Source: JAJAZB01 sp964244295 (lineage in GTDB: Bacteria > Bacteroidota > Bacteroidia > Cytophagales > Spirosomataceae). Taken from it: a DNA stretch of 64,000 bases. The notes beneath the pieces are model-generated. The model ran no database searches, was not told the DNA's origin, and saw nothing but the letters and a program-made list of their open reading frames with translations. The position numbers and the translations under genes are program-made. The stretch spans positions 1 through 64,000 of the forward strand of contig CAXTIG010000028.1 of the NCBI GenBank assembly GCA_964244295.1. Direction: 5' to 3'. Shown in pieces: positions 32,766 to 40,369 of the stretch. How positions within the stretch are numbered: the first letter of the stretch is position 1; every line of letters begins with the position of its first letter.

Positions 32766-33201
32766 ATGGCCAACCGATCCACTGTTTACCTCGATACCTC
32801 GGTGATTAATTTTTTGTTCGCCAGTGATTCACCCGAAAAAAAGGCCATCACGGTTGATTTTTTTGAGAATTTCGTTCGTCCGGGCGTCTATGATACCTGG
32901 GTATCGGACTACGTTTTGCAGGAAATCAACCAAACTGTAGATGACCAACACCGGCAACGACTGCTGGACGTTCTTGACGAATACCCAGTCGAACTTCTGG
33001 AAATCAGGCGGCAGGAGGAAATTGATGTCCTCGCCGACACCTATCTAATCGCCGGGGTTATCCCGCAAAAAAAACTGCTCGATGCCTTACACGTGGCCGT
33101 TTGTACGATTTCTGCGATCGATTGATTACCTGGTAAGCTGGAATTATAAACACCTGGCTAATGTGAACCGGGAACAGAAGATTCTCGCCCTCAATTATTA
33201 G
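32766..33201 (+). pseudogene. PIN-domain toxin disrupted by a 4-base duplication
   Basis: The frame opens at the ATG at 32766 (RSTVYLDTSVINFLFASDSPEK, PIN acid in LDTS) and continues through LLDALHVAVCTISAID, then hits TGA at 33123. In another frame the family ending follows directly (YLVSWNYKHLANVNREQK) up to TAG at 33199. The break coincides with a tandem GATTGATT at 33120-33127; removing one GATT restores a continuous PIN protein of about 143 residues. The shortened 119-residue form lacks the last strand and the conserved SWNYKHLAN block. Its small partner follows at 33254 and is intact. Confidence 0.85.
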
Positions 33202-33253
33202 CAGAACTATCGCCATCCGCTTCGCATTCTTAGTCCAACTGATCTGATTGATT

Positions 33254-33427
33254 ATGGCAACTGACGAATCAAAAGCCCAACTTGAAGTTTGGGAATGGAA
33301 AGAAAAAGCCTACGAGCAAGTGAAAAACTTGGCTCCCGGAGAACGGACGAGGTTTATTCAGGATCAAACGAAGCATCTGGCCGATCAACTTAGGAAAAAA
33401 AAAGCTGCCAAACGGCTTGCGGTCTAA
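33254..33427 (+). CDS. 57-residue antitoxin-like protein
   Basis: Short gene reading MATDESKAQLEVWEWKEKAY at its start and ending in a basic stretch (LRKKKAAKRLAV). Proteins of this size with the VWEWK...K/R-rich end pattern accompany PIN toxins of this type in Cytophagales, as far as I recall. It lies 52 bases after the broken PIN gene. Probable antitoxin or accessory protein left behind by the toxin's inactivation. Confidence 0.6.
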   Translation: MATDESKAQLEVWEWKEKAYEQVKNLAPGERTRFIQDQTKHLADQLRKKKAAKRLAV

Positions 33428-33439
33428 TATACCGATTAG

Positions 33440-33590
33440 GTTGAATACGACCGTTCCAAGCGCGGCGAACACGCCGAACGTATCGAGGCCCCGACCTAGG
33501 TTACAACAGAACGCTCTGGTCGGAGCGGCGGGCGATGCAGTTTTTGAGTTCGTCCTCGTCCCCCTTGCCATCCTGAGCGCAGTGAAAGAC
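33440..33590 (+). pseudogene. Decayed duplicate of the hydrolase 3' end
   Basis: Between 33511 and 33547 the sequence repeats the last codons of the YheT-type hydrolase (TLWSERRA-QFL) with two base changes. Weaker matches upstream (CGAACGT, TCGAGGCCCC, TTACnAC) fit the preceding 25 codons with small deletions. In frame the remnant ends QFLSSSSSPLPS and takes its TGA from the following TCATCC-class repeat. Confidence 0.75.
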
Positions 33591-33688
33591 CTCGTTGGAC
33601 GACCGATTAGTCGGATGTTAGCTACTGTTGGGTTATCAATTACTTATCCGGTCGTCCAACGAGGTCCTTCACTGCGCTCAGGATGACA
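33568..33688. repeat. Long inverted repeat, TCATCC/GAAGGA class
   Basis: CATCCTGAGCGCAGTGAAAG... with inner CTCGTTGGACGACCG and near-perfect complementary right arm. It lies upstream of the serA fusion gene. Confidence 0.9.
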
Positions 33689-33738
33689 GAAATTTTTACT
33701 TGGTGGGAGTAGTACTGCCCCGGATTTTTTCAAGACTC

Positions 33739-35640
33739 ATGGTCAAAACCCTCGAACAAACCTTCTTCGTCATCGACTTCGACAGCACCTTCACCAAAGT
33801 AGAAGGACTGGACGAACTCGCCTACATCAGCCTGGCCGGGCATAAAGACCGCGAGCGGATCGTGGCCGAAATCCGGCGGATTACCGAACTGGGCATGAAC
33901 GGCGAAATCACCTTCGCCGAAGCCCTGCCCCGCCGGATTGAATTGCTCCACGCCCACCGCGACCACCTCGAAATGCTGGTCGAGCACCTTTCGACCAAAA
34001 TCAGCGACTCGTTTCAGCGCAACAAGCAGTTTTTGAGTGAATTTGCCGACCAGATTTTCATCGTGTCGAGCGGCTTCCGCGAATTCATCGTGCCCATCGT
34101 CACGGCGATGGGCGTGCGCGAAGACCACGTGTTTGCCAACACCTTCACCTACGACGAGGAGGGCACCATCACCGGCTACGATTCCGCAAACGTGCTTTCG
34201 CAGAATGGCGGCAAAGTGTCTCTGCTCCGCGAACTGGCCCTTCCCGGCGACGTGTACGTGATCGGCGACGGCTACACCGACTACGAACTCCGCGAGGCGG
34301 GCCTGGCCAATAAATTTTTTGCCTTCACCGAAAACATCGACCGCGAAAAAGTGACCGCCCGCGCCGATTTTATCGTGCCCTCGCTCGACGAATTTCTGTT
34401 TCTCAACCAGATGAGCCGCAGCCAGTCGTACCCCAAAAGCCGCATCAAAGTCCTCTTGCTTGAAAACGTCCACCCGAAGGCCGTGGATGCGTTCAGCCGC
34501 GAGGGCTTCCAGGTGGAATTGCTGAAAGGCGCGTTGGACGAGGACGAGTTGATCGAGAAAATCCGCGACGTGAGTATCCTCGGCATCCGCTCGAAAACGA
34601 TGGTGACGAAGCGGGTTTTGGAGAACGCCAACCGGCTCATGGGCATCGGCGCGTTTTGCATCGGCACCAACCAAATCGACTTGAAAACCGCCGAACAACG
34701 CGGCATTGCCGTCTTCAACGCCCCGTACAGCAACACCCGTTCGGTGGTCGAACTCGCCATCGGCGAGATGATTCTGCTCAACCGCAACATCCCCGACAAG
34801 TCGAACAAAATGCACGCGGGCGAGTGGGATAAGTCGGCTACGAACAGCTTCGAGATTCGGGGCAAAAAACTCGGGCTGGTCGGCTACGGCAACATCGGTA
34901 CTCAGCTTTCGGTGGTGGCCGAGGCGCTGGGAATGGAAGTTTATTTTTACGACGTGGTCGAAAAACTGGCCCTGGGCAACGCCAAACGTTGCCGCACGCT
35001 CGAGGAACTCCTTGCCGTGGCCGACGTGCTCAGCCTGCACCCCGACGGGCGTAAAGAAAACAAAAACCTGATCGGTGCCCGCGAATTTAGTCTGATGAAA
35101 GACGGCGTGATTTTCCTCAACCTCAGCCGGGGCCACCTCGTCGACGTTCCAGCGCTGGTCGAAGCCCTCAAATCGGGCAAGGTGCGCGGGGCGGCGGTGG
35201 ATGTGTTTCCCCACGAACCGAAAACGAACCACGAGGAATTTTTGAGCGAACTGCGGGGCCTGCCCAACGTGCTGCTCACGCCCCACATCGGCGGTAGCAC
35301 CGAAGAGGCCCAGGCCAACATCGGCGAGTTTGTACCGGGTAAATTGCTGGGCTTCGTCAACCAGGGCAATACCTACGGGTCGGTCAATTTTCCCGAAATC
35401 CAACTGCCGCCGCTGGCCGGGGCGCACCGCCTGCTGCACATCCACGCCAACGTGCCCGGCGTACTGGCGCAGATCAATAATATTTTTGCCCGGAACGGCG
35501 TCAACGTGGTGGGCCAGTACCTCAAAACCAGCGAACACATCGGCTATGTGATCACCGACATCGCCAAAACCTACACCGACGAGATGGTGACGGAATTGCG
35601 CAACATTGCGCAGACGATTAAATTTAGGATGTTGTACTGA
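33739..35640 (+). CDS. serA: Fused phosphoserine phosphatase-phosphoglycerate dehydrogenase
   Basis: A 633-residue fusion. Residues about 8-225 are a HAD phosphatase (nucleophile FVIDFDSTF, ISDSFQRNKQFLSEFADQIFIVSSGF, VIGDGYTDYELREAG), resembling SerB. Residues about 235-633 are 3-phosphoglycerate dehydrogenase: LGLVGYGNIGTQL (NAD), FLNLSRGHLVD, catalytic His in TPHIGGSTEEAQ and a C-terminal ACT domain (HIHANVPGVLAQINNIFA), likely for serine feedback. First and last steps of serine synthesis thus sit in one chain; the middle aminotransferase is encoded nearby. The ATG at 33739 was chosen; upstream codons come from a repeat. Confidence 0.92.
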   Translation: MVKTLEQTFFVIDFDSTFTKVEGLDELAYISLAGHKDRERIVAEIRRITELGMNGEITFAEALPRRIELLHAHRDHLEMLVEHLSTKISDSFQRNKQFLSEFADQIFIVSSGFREFIVPIVTAMGVREDHVFANTFTYDEEGTITGYDSANVLSQNGGKVSLLRELALPGDVYVIGDGYTDYELREAGLANKFFAFTENIDREKVTARADFIVPSLDEFLFLNQMSRSQSYPKSRIKVLLLENVHPKAVDAFSREGFQVELLKGALDEDELIEKIRDVSILGIRSKTMVTKRVLENANRLMGIGAFCIGTNQIDLKTAEQRGIAVFNAPYSNTRSVVELAIGEMILLNRNIPDKSNKMHAGEWDKSATNSFEIRGKKLGLVGYGNIGTQLSVVAEALGMEVYFYDVVEKLALGNAKRCRTLEELLAVADVLSLHPDGRKENKNLIGAREFSLMKDGVIFLNLSRGHLVDVPALVEALKSGKVRGAAVDVFPHEPKTNHEEFLSELRGLPNVLLTPHIGGSTEEAQANIGEFVPGKLLGFVNQGNTYGSVNFPEIQLPPLAGAHRLLHIHANVPGVLAQINNIFARNGVNVVGQYLKTSEHIGYVITDIAKTYTDEMVTELRNIAQTIKFRMLY

Positions 35641-35654
35641 AAAAATAGCCCGGA

Positions 35655-35770
35655 AGCCCCCCCGCCCCCGAAGGGAGAGCTACGCTGCTGCCACGTTCGG
35701 CAGTTGAGAACAACTCGGAAGTATTGGGACTGGAACCGCAACGTAGCCCCCCCTTCGGGGGCGGGGGGGC
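35655..35770. repeat. Long inverted repeat, GCCCCCCCGCCCCCGAAGGG type
   Basis: The arms pair AGCCCCCCCGCCCCCGAAGG...GCTACG with CGTAGCCCCCC...CCGGGGG-type complement around a 70-base centre. It lies between the serA fusion and fkbM-like genes. Confidence 0.82.
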
Positions 35771-35790
35771 TGCTGGGGGCTTTTTCGCCT

Positions 35791-36477
35791 ATGACTACCC
35801 TATTCAAAAAATGCCGGTCCGCTGGCCTGCGCCCGGCGCACGTGGCCGAAGTAGGCGTTCACCTGCCGGAAATGTCGAACGTACTCGATTTCATCCGCGA
35901 GGGCATTCGCACGACGCTCGTCGAACCCGACCCGGCCATGGGGCAGCGCATCCGGGCGTATTTTGCCGACCAGCCTCAGGTCACGCTTCACGAGGTGGCC
36001 GCCAGCGATGAAGTCGGCACGATTGAACTCGTGCAGCGGGGGCCATCCACGTTTATGCGTCAACTCGCCCTGAGTCCCGCCTTGGCCAACGACCAGTACA
36101 CAATCCGCCCGGAAGATTGTTTTACGGTGGCTACCGTGCCGTTTAGTCAACTCGACGACGGCACCATCGACCTCCTGAGCGTGGACATCGAAGGCGGGGA
36201 GTGGTTTGTAGTGAAGCACTTGCGGAGCCGCCCGACGGTGATTTCATTGGAAACCCACAGTAAATTTTACGACAACCCGTTCCTGCCCCAGATTCTCGAC
36301 TGGATGGCCCAGCAAGGCTACCGGGTTTGGTACAAAGACGACTCCGACACCGTGTTTGTGCGGAAGGATGCCTGGCCCGCTACGGTTTCCGAAACGCTCC
36401 GCCTCCGGCTAACCGAAGGCCGATTAGCCACGTACCGGGCTTGGAAACGGGCGCTGCGTCGATTGCGAGGACGCTGA
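35791..36477 (+). CDS. FkbM-family SAM methyltransferase
   Basis: A 228-residue methyltransferase of the FkbM type: VAEVGVHLPEMSNVLDFI and TTLVEPDPAMGQRIRAYFA (SAM pocket), PFSQLDDGTIDLLSVDIEGGEWFVVKHL (the VDIEG hallmark), then VISLETHSKF. The substrate is unknown; these enzymes often O-methylate sugars or glycolipids. The ATG at 35791 follows the repeat directly. It lies between two serine biosynthesis genes but has no evident link to that pathway. Confidence 0.85.
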   Translation: MTTLFKKCRSAGLRPAHVAEVGVHLPEMSNVLDFIREGIRTTLVEPDPAMGQRIRAYFADQPQVTLHEVAASDEVGTIELVQRGPSTFMRQLALSPALANDQYTIRPEDCFTVATVPFSQLDDGTIDLLSVDIEGGEWFVVKHLRSRPTVISLETHSKFYDNPFLPQILDWMAQQGYRVWYKDDSDTVFVRKDAWPATVSETLRLRLTEGRLATYRAWKRALRRLRGR

Positions 36478-36554
36478 GTAGTTGTCAGTCGATAGTCGTC
36501 AGTCATTGGTCGTTTGCTTTTTGCTAACGACTACCGACTGCTGACTAACCACTA
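36478..36554. repeat. Word-type inverted repeat (GTCAGTCGATAGTC)
   Basis: The left arm reiterates GTCAGTC/AGTCGTCAGTC; the right arm is ACGACTACCGACTGCTGACTAACC. Between the fkbM-like and aminotransferase genes. Confidence 0.78.
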
Positions 36555-36560
36555 TTTTTT

Positions 36561-37646
36561 ATGAAACACACGTTTTTTACCCCCGGCCCCGCCGAATTGT
36601 ATCCGACCGTCGAGCAGCACATCAAAAGTGCGCTGGATTCACAGATCGGGTCCATTTCGCACCGCTCGGCGCAGTTTCGGAAACTTTACCAGCACGTCGA
36701 CGAACAGTTGCGGGGGCTGTTGAAAATCCCGAAAACCCACGCCATCCTGTTCACCGGCTCGGCCACGGAAGTGTGGGAACGGGTATTGATGAACTGCGTG
36801 GAGCATGAGAGTTTTCACCTCGTCAACGGGGCTTTTTCCCGAAAATTCTACGATTTCTCGGTCGAACTGGGCAAGTATGCGCACGTGATGGAGAAAATCC
36901 CCGGCGAAGGCTTCGACTACGCCGGGGTGATGGACTTCGGCATCCCCGACTACGCTGAACTGGTGTGCCTAACGGCCAACGAAACCGCCACTGGCGCGCA
37001 AATGCGAACCGTGGATATGCATAAACTCAAGCGCAGCCACCGCACCAAGCTGTTTTGCGTCGACATGGTTTCGTCGGCTCCGTACCCCGACCTCGACTTC
37101 GACCTGATCGATTCGGCGTTTTTTTCGGTGCAGAAAGCCTTCGGTCTCCCCGCCGGGTTGGGCGTGTGGATTGTCAACGAAAAATGCCTCGACAAGGCCG
37201 AGCGGCTCCAGGCTCAGCAACCCGTGGGCACCTACCACAGCCTGCCGAGCCTCTGGAAAAACTACAAGAATTTTGAAACCCCCGAAACGCCCAACGTCTG
37301 GAACATCTACTTGCTGGGGAAATTAGCCGAAGATTTCAACCGCATCGGCATCGACACCATCCGTAAGGAAACCGATGCAAAGGCCCGACTGCTGTACGGG
37401 TTTCTGGAGAAAGACCCGCGTTTTGAAGCAGCCGTGAAAAATCCTGCCCACCAATCGGCTACAGTGGTGGTGGGTAGAGTGAAACGGGGCAGTGCCACCG
37501 ACGTACTCGACACCGCCAAACGGGCGGGCTTCGTCGTCGGCAGTGGGTACGGAACTGCTAAAACCACCCAATTCCGCATCGCCAACTTCCCGGCGGTTTC
37601 AATAGAACAAGTTGAAAATCTGATCGATACGCTGACGGTGGACTAG
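36561..37646 (+). CDS. Class V aminotransferase, probable phosphoserine aminotransferase
   Basis: PLP enzyme of 361 residues. Start FFTPGPAELYPTVEQHI, substrate/PLP region FTGSATEVWERVL, the Asp of LFCVDMVSSAPYPDLDFDLIDSAFFSVQKAFGLPAGLG and its Schiff-base Lys in SVQKAFG, then RIANFP near the end. It belongs to the class V fold group containing SerC and alanine-glyoxylate aminotransferase. Its place next to the SerB-SerA fusion makes conversion of 3-phosphohydroxypyruvate to phosphoserine the best guess. Confidence 0.85.
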   Translation: MKHTFFTPGPAELYPTVEQHIKSALDSQIGSISHRSAQFRKLYQHVDEQLRGLLKIPKTHAILFTGSATEVWERVLMNCVEHESFHLVNGAFSRKFYDFSVELGKYAHVMEKIPGEGFDYAGVMDFGIPDYAELVCLTANETATGAQMRTVDMHKLKRSHRTKLFCVDMVSSAPYPDLDFDLIDSAFFSVQKAFGLPAGLGVWIVNEKCLDKAERLQAQQPVGTYHSLPSLWKNYKNFETPETPNVWNIYLLGKLAEDFNRIGIDTIRKETDAKARLLYGFLEKDPRFEAAVKNPAHQSATVVVGRVKRGSATDVLDTAKRAGFVVGSGYGTAKTTQFRIANFPAVSIEQVENLIDTLTVD

Positions 37647-37648
37647 CT

Positions 37649-37750
37649 TGTCATTCAGAGCGCAGCGAAGGATCTTTCGCCTCTAACCTCCAGATTAGAT
37701 GCAACCGCGTGCTGTCATCCTTCGCTGCGCTCTGGATGACAGCACGCGGT
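37649..37750. repeat. TCATCC/GAAGGA repeat with an alternative nested hairpin
   Basis: GTCATTCAGAGCGCAGCGAA pairs with the complement ending at 37740. The right arm also lies in a second, exclusive palindrome (ACCGCGTGCTGTCATCC at 37704 with GGATGACAGCACGCGGT ending 37750). Confidence 0.85.
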
Positions 37751-37752
37751 GT

Positions 37753-38340
37753 TTACCCCCTCCCCGCCGTCAGTTCCTCCTGCAACTTCCGAAGTTCGCC
37801 CCAGGCTCCGTCGGCGGCGAGTTGAGCCTGTCGGGGCCAGGAGCCAGGGTCCTGAATCTGAAAGCGTGGTCCGGCGGCGCGCAGAATCTGACTCAGGCGT
37901 TCGGGGCTGGTGGTGGCCAGTTGGTCGAACGTCAGGATGCCTTCGTTGTTCAACAACTCTTCGATTTTCGGCCCGATGCCCTCCACAATTTTCAAATCGT
38001 CGGGCGTGTTCGGAGTAGCCCGCCTCGTTGACTCGACCAGTTCGGTCACTTCAAACACGGGCGATTCGATCGACGTGTTGATGCCGGGCACCGGCGAAAT
38101 CGGCTCAATGTGGAAGGGCGTTTCCAACACCGTTTGTTTGATCAGACCACCAGCGGCACGGCGGCATTCGTCGAGTTGGGCCTGCCGGTCGCCGATGCGG
38201 TCGTTGAGCAGGTTGACGCGACCGGCGTACACCAGTCGGGCCAGCAGCCAACCCAGCACCGTCGCCAGCGACAAAATCAGCAGGATTTCCAGCATGGCCT
38301 CAATCTGGGGGCTGAGGATGGAAGGGGTTTGGAGAAGCAT
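37753..38340 (-). CDS. Membrane-anchored helix-hairpin-helix protein A
   Basis: A 195-residue protein with an N-terminal membrane helix (ILLILSLATVLGWLLARLVYA), a variable charged linker and a C-terminal helix-hairpin-helix domain (DLKIVEGIGPKIEELLNNEGI, TFDQLATTSPERLSQIL, GPRFQIQDPGSWPRQAQLAA). Such domains occur in many envelope and ribosome-associated proteins; function here unknown. Its last 75 residues are almost identical to those of the next gene. Confidence 0.85.
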   Translation of the reverse strand: MLLQTPSILSPQIEAMLEILLILSLATVLGWLLARLVYAGRVNLLNDRIGDRQAQLDECRRAAGGLIKQTVLETPFHIEPISPVPGINTSIESPVFEVTELVESTRRATPNTPDDLKIVEGIGPKIEELLNNEGILTFDQLATTSPERLSQILRAAGPRFQIQDPGSWPRQAQLAADGAWGELRKLQEELTAGRG

Positions 38341-38343
38341 GAT

Positions 38344-38431
38344 GGTTTGAAGGTTTGATTGAGTTTGAAGGTTTGCTTGGGTTTGAGAAAAATTTTAAAC
38401 TATCAAACCCCGTCAAACCCTCAAATCAATT
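38344..38431. repeat. Word-type inverted repeat (GGTTTGAAGG)
   Basis: The left arm reiterates GGTTTGAAGGTTTGATTGAG; the right arm reads TATCAAACCCCGTCAAACCC. Between the two paralogous genes. Confidence 0.78.
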
Positions 38432-39008
38432 AGTGCCGTCCGGCGGCCAAGTCATTCTGTAGTTGCTTGAGGCCATTCCAGTCTTCAGCAGCGGCGAGTT
38501 GAGCCTGTCGGGGCCAGGTACCGGGGTCCTGAATCTGAAAGCGTGGCCCGGCGGCGCGCAGAATCTGACTCAGGCGTTCGGGGCTGGTGGTGGCCAGTTG
38601 GTCGAACGTCAGGATGCCTTCGTTGTTCAACAATTCTTCGATTTTCGGCCCAATGCCCTCCACAATTTTCAAATCATTGGCGGCGGGTGTCGGTACGGGC
38701 AGCACCATCGGTGGCGGCGTAATAAACCCTACGCCGGGCATCGGTTCGGGTTCGGGTAGCACAACGGGAGCCGGAGGCACCGGGACTGGGGCAACGCGTA
38801 CCGGAGCGGAAGCCAAGGAGGCGACAGGTTTACGGCTCAGGCATTCGTCTACCTCGACTTCGAGGCGGGCAAGTTCGGGTTCGAGGGCATCGGCTTGGCG
38901 CTTCCGGGATAAGTACCCGATCACGAAACCGATCAGACCCGCCACAGCCGCCAGCAGCCAATGCTGCCAGGTGGCGTTCGGATTGTTGAGTGGATTGAGG
39001 TCGAACAT
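38430..39008 (-). CDS. Membrane-anchored helix-hairpin-helix protein B
   Basis: Paralogue of the downstream gene, 192 residues: membrane helix HWLLAAVAGLIGFVIGYL, then a Pro/Val-rich linker (APVRVAPVPVPPAPVVLPEP), then the same helix-hairpin-helix end (DLKIVEGIGPKIEELLNNEG). The nucleotide sequence of the shared end is nearly identical between 38470-38680 and 37780-37990, showing recent duplication or gene conversion. Probably an operon with the OmpA-like gene upstream. Confidence 0.85.
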   Translation of the reverse strand: MFDLNPLNNPNATWQHWLLAAVAGLIGFVIGYLSRKRQADALEPELARLEVEVDECLSRKPVASLASAPVRVAPVPVPPAPVVLPEPEPMPGVGFITPPPMVLPVPTPAANDLKIVEGIGPKIEELLNNEGILTFDQLATTSPERLSQILRAAGPRFQIQDPGTWPRQAQLAAAEDWNGLKQLQNDLAAGRH

Positions 39009-39031
39009 GGCGTTTGGTTGAAAAGATAACT

Positions 39032-39096
39032 GGGTACTTGGGGTACCTGGGGTACCTGGGTGATTTTCCTAAATTACCCAGGTATCCCAAGTACCT
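39032..39096. repeat. Word-type inverted repeat (GGGTACCTGG)
   Basis: The left side reiterates GGGTACTTGGGGTACCTGGG; the right side is ACCCAGGTATCCCAAGTACC. Between the OmpA-like gene and protein B. Confidence 0.8.
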
Positions 39097-40024
39097 ACTG
39101 CACTACAATCGAAACCCGCCGGTTGGCGCGGCGACCAGCGGCAGTAGCGTTGTCGGCTTTGGGTTGGGCTTCGCCCTGGCCGTCGGTACTAAGTTGACGA
39201 CTCGGAATTCCCAACCGCCCGAACTGCACTTTCACCGCGTTAGCTCGTTTTTTTGAAAGCGCGAGGTTCTGTCTATCGTCCCCTTCGCTGTCGGTGTGGC
39301 CGGTGAGAGCGAGGGTTTTGTCGCGGTGTTCGCGGAGGTACTTTTTGGCTTCTTGCAAAAATCGTTCGTTGGCGGGTGTCCCGATGTACGTGGTCTTGCC
39401 GGAAGGAAAGTACAATTCCATCGTAGTGAACACGTCCTTAAACGGTTCGGCTTTCGCCAATCCTTCTTCCGTTTCAGCCACCGGCTTGGCTAGTTCGGTG
39501 GTGTTCAAGGTCGTACCGGTAAATCCAAAACCCAGTCCGCCCCGTAGCGAGTCGTTCAGGAAGGTGAGGTCGTCCACCGTTTTGGCCTCGGTTGTGATGG
39601 ATGCCTCCGACGCACCCGCCTGCACGAGGTAGCCCTTGAGGGCGGCGGCGCGGGCCAGACCGAGGTTTTAGAAGGTCGTTTTGTTTTCTTCCGACGACGC
39701 ATACAGACCCGTTACGGTGAGTTTACGGTCAGGGTAGGCCTTCAGGTACGCAGCCAGCGAATCGGCTTGAGCGCGCACGGCATTGAGGTTGAGGTCGGCC
39801 CCGGAGCGGGCGAAACTGAAGTTGCCCGGCGCGTAGAGACGGAGCCGTTCGCCATCGGCGAGGTCGAGGCCAGGAGCCAGGGCCGTGGCGGGTTGGTCGG
39901 GAGCCGTAACGCTGACGCGGGCTACGGTGTCACACAATTCTTTAATCCGGCAAGTGTGCCACCAGGCACCCAGCCCCATGTTGACAAACAGGGCCACCCA
40001 CCAGAACGCTTTGTTGCTGAACAT
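39095..40024 (-). pseudogene. OmpA-family protein interrupted by an in-frame stop
   Basis: The frame starts at 40024 with a membrane anchor (FWWVALFVNMGLGAWWHTC), passes through a region with RLRLYAPGNFSF and the repeat-like DSLAAYLKAYPDRKLTVTGLYASSEENKTTF, then meets TAA at 39668-39670. Without any frame change it continues NLGLARAAALKGYLVQAGASEA and through the OmpA peptidoglycan-binding domain (ELYFPSGKTTYIG, LALTGHTDSEGDDRQNLALSKKRANAV, ANRRVSIVVQ) to 39095. A single base change from a sense codon would explain the break. Either a pseudogene, a sequencing error, or a readthrough product; total length would be 309 codons. Confidence 0.82.
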
Positions 40025-40369
40025 GGCAAAAGCGGGGTTTAGGGTTCAGGAAAAGTAAGGTGTATCGAGGGCGGTGGGAAGCAAGCCACCCCGAATGTGC
40101 CAGGGGGCGAGGCAAAGGTAACTTTTTGAGTACCCGACGCAAGCGGCCAGGAATCTTACAGTCAGCATCTGGTTAAAACCAGAAAGTGAAGTGGATTGTT
40201 TTAGGCCTAACTATCCACCGGGGAAAATCGTTTTTTGTAACCGTATCGTCAACGTAAGACGGTTTACCGGCGAATAAGAATCCAGGTATGCTAATAAAGA
40301 AATTTCTATTCAATTTTATCCTCCTGCGTTTATTATTTTTTTCCTTACATTTTATTCATATCGAGTAAA
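40025..40369. other. Intergenic region between OmpA-like and GT87 genes
   Basis: About 345 bases, no ORF supported. The half nearest the GT87 gene is clearly AT-rich, and no terminator for that gene is visible. A small palindrome CGTC-AACGTAA-GACG lies near 40247. Confidence 0.45.

Noticed and set aside
33730..35538. Minus-strand open frame of 602 codons opposite the serA fusion
   Set aside because: Antisense shadow; no motifs, while the plus strand has both enzyme domains intact.
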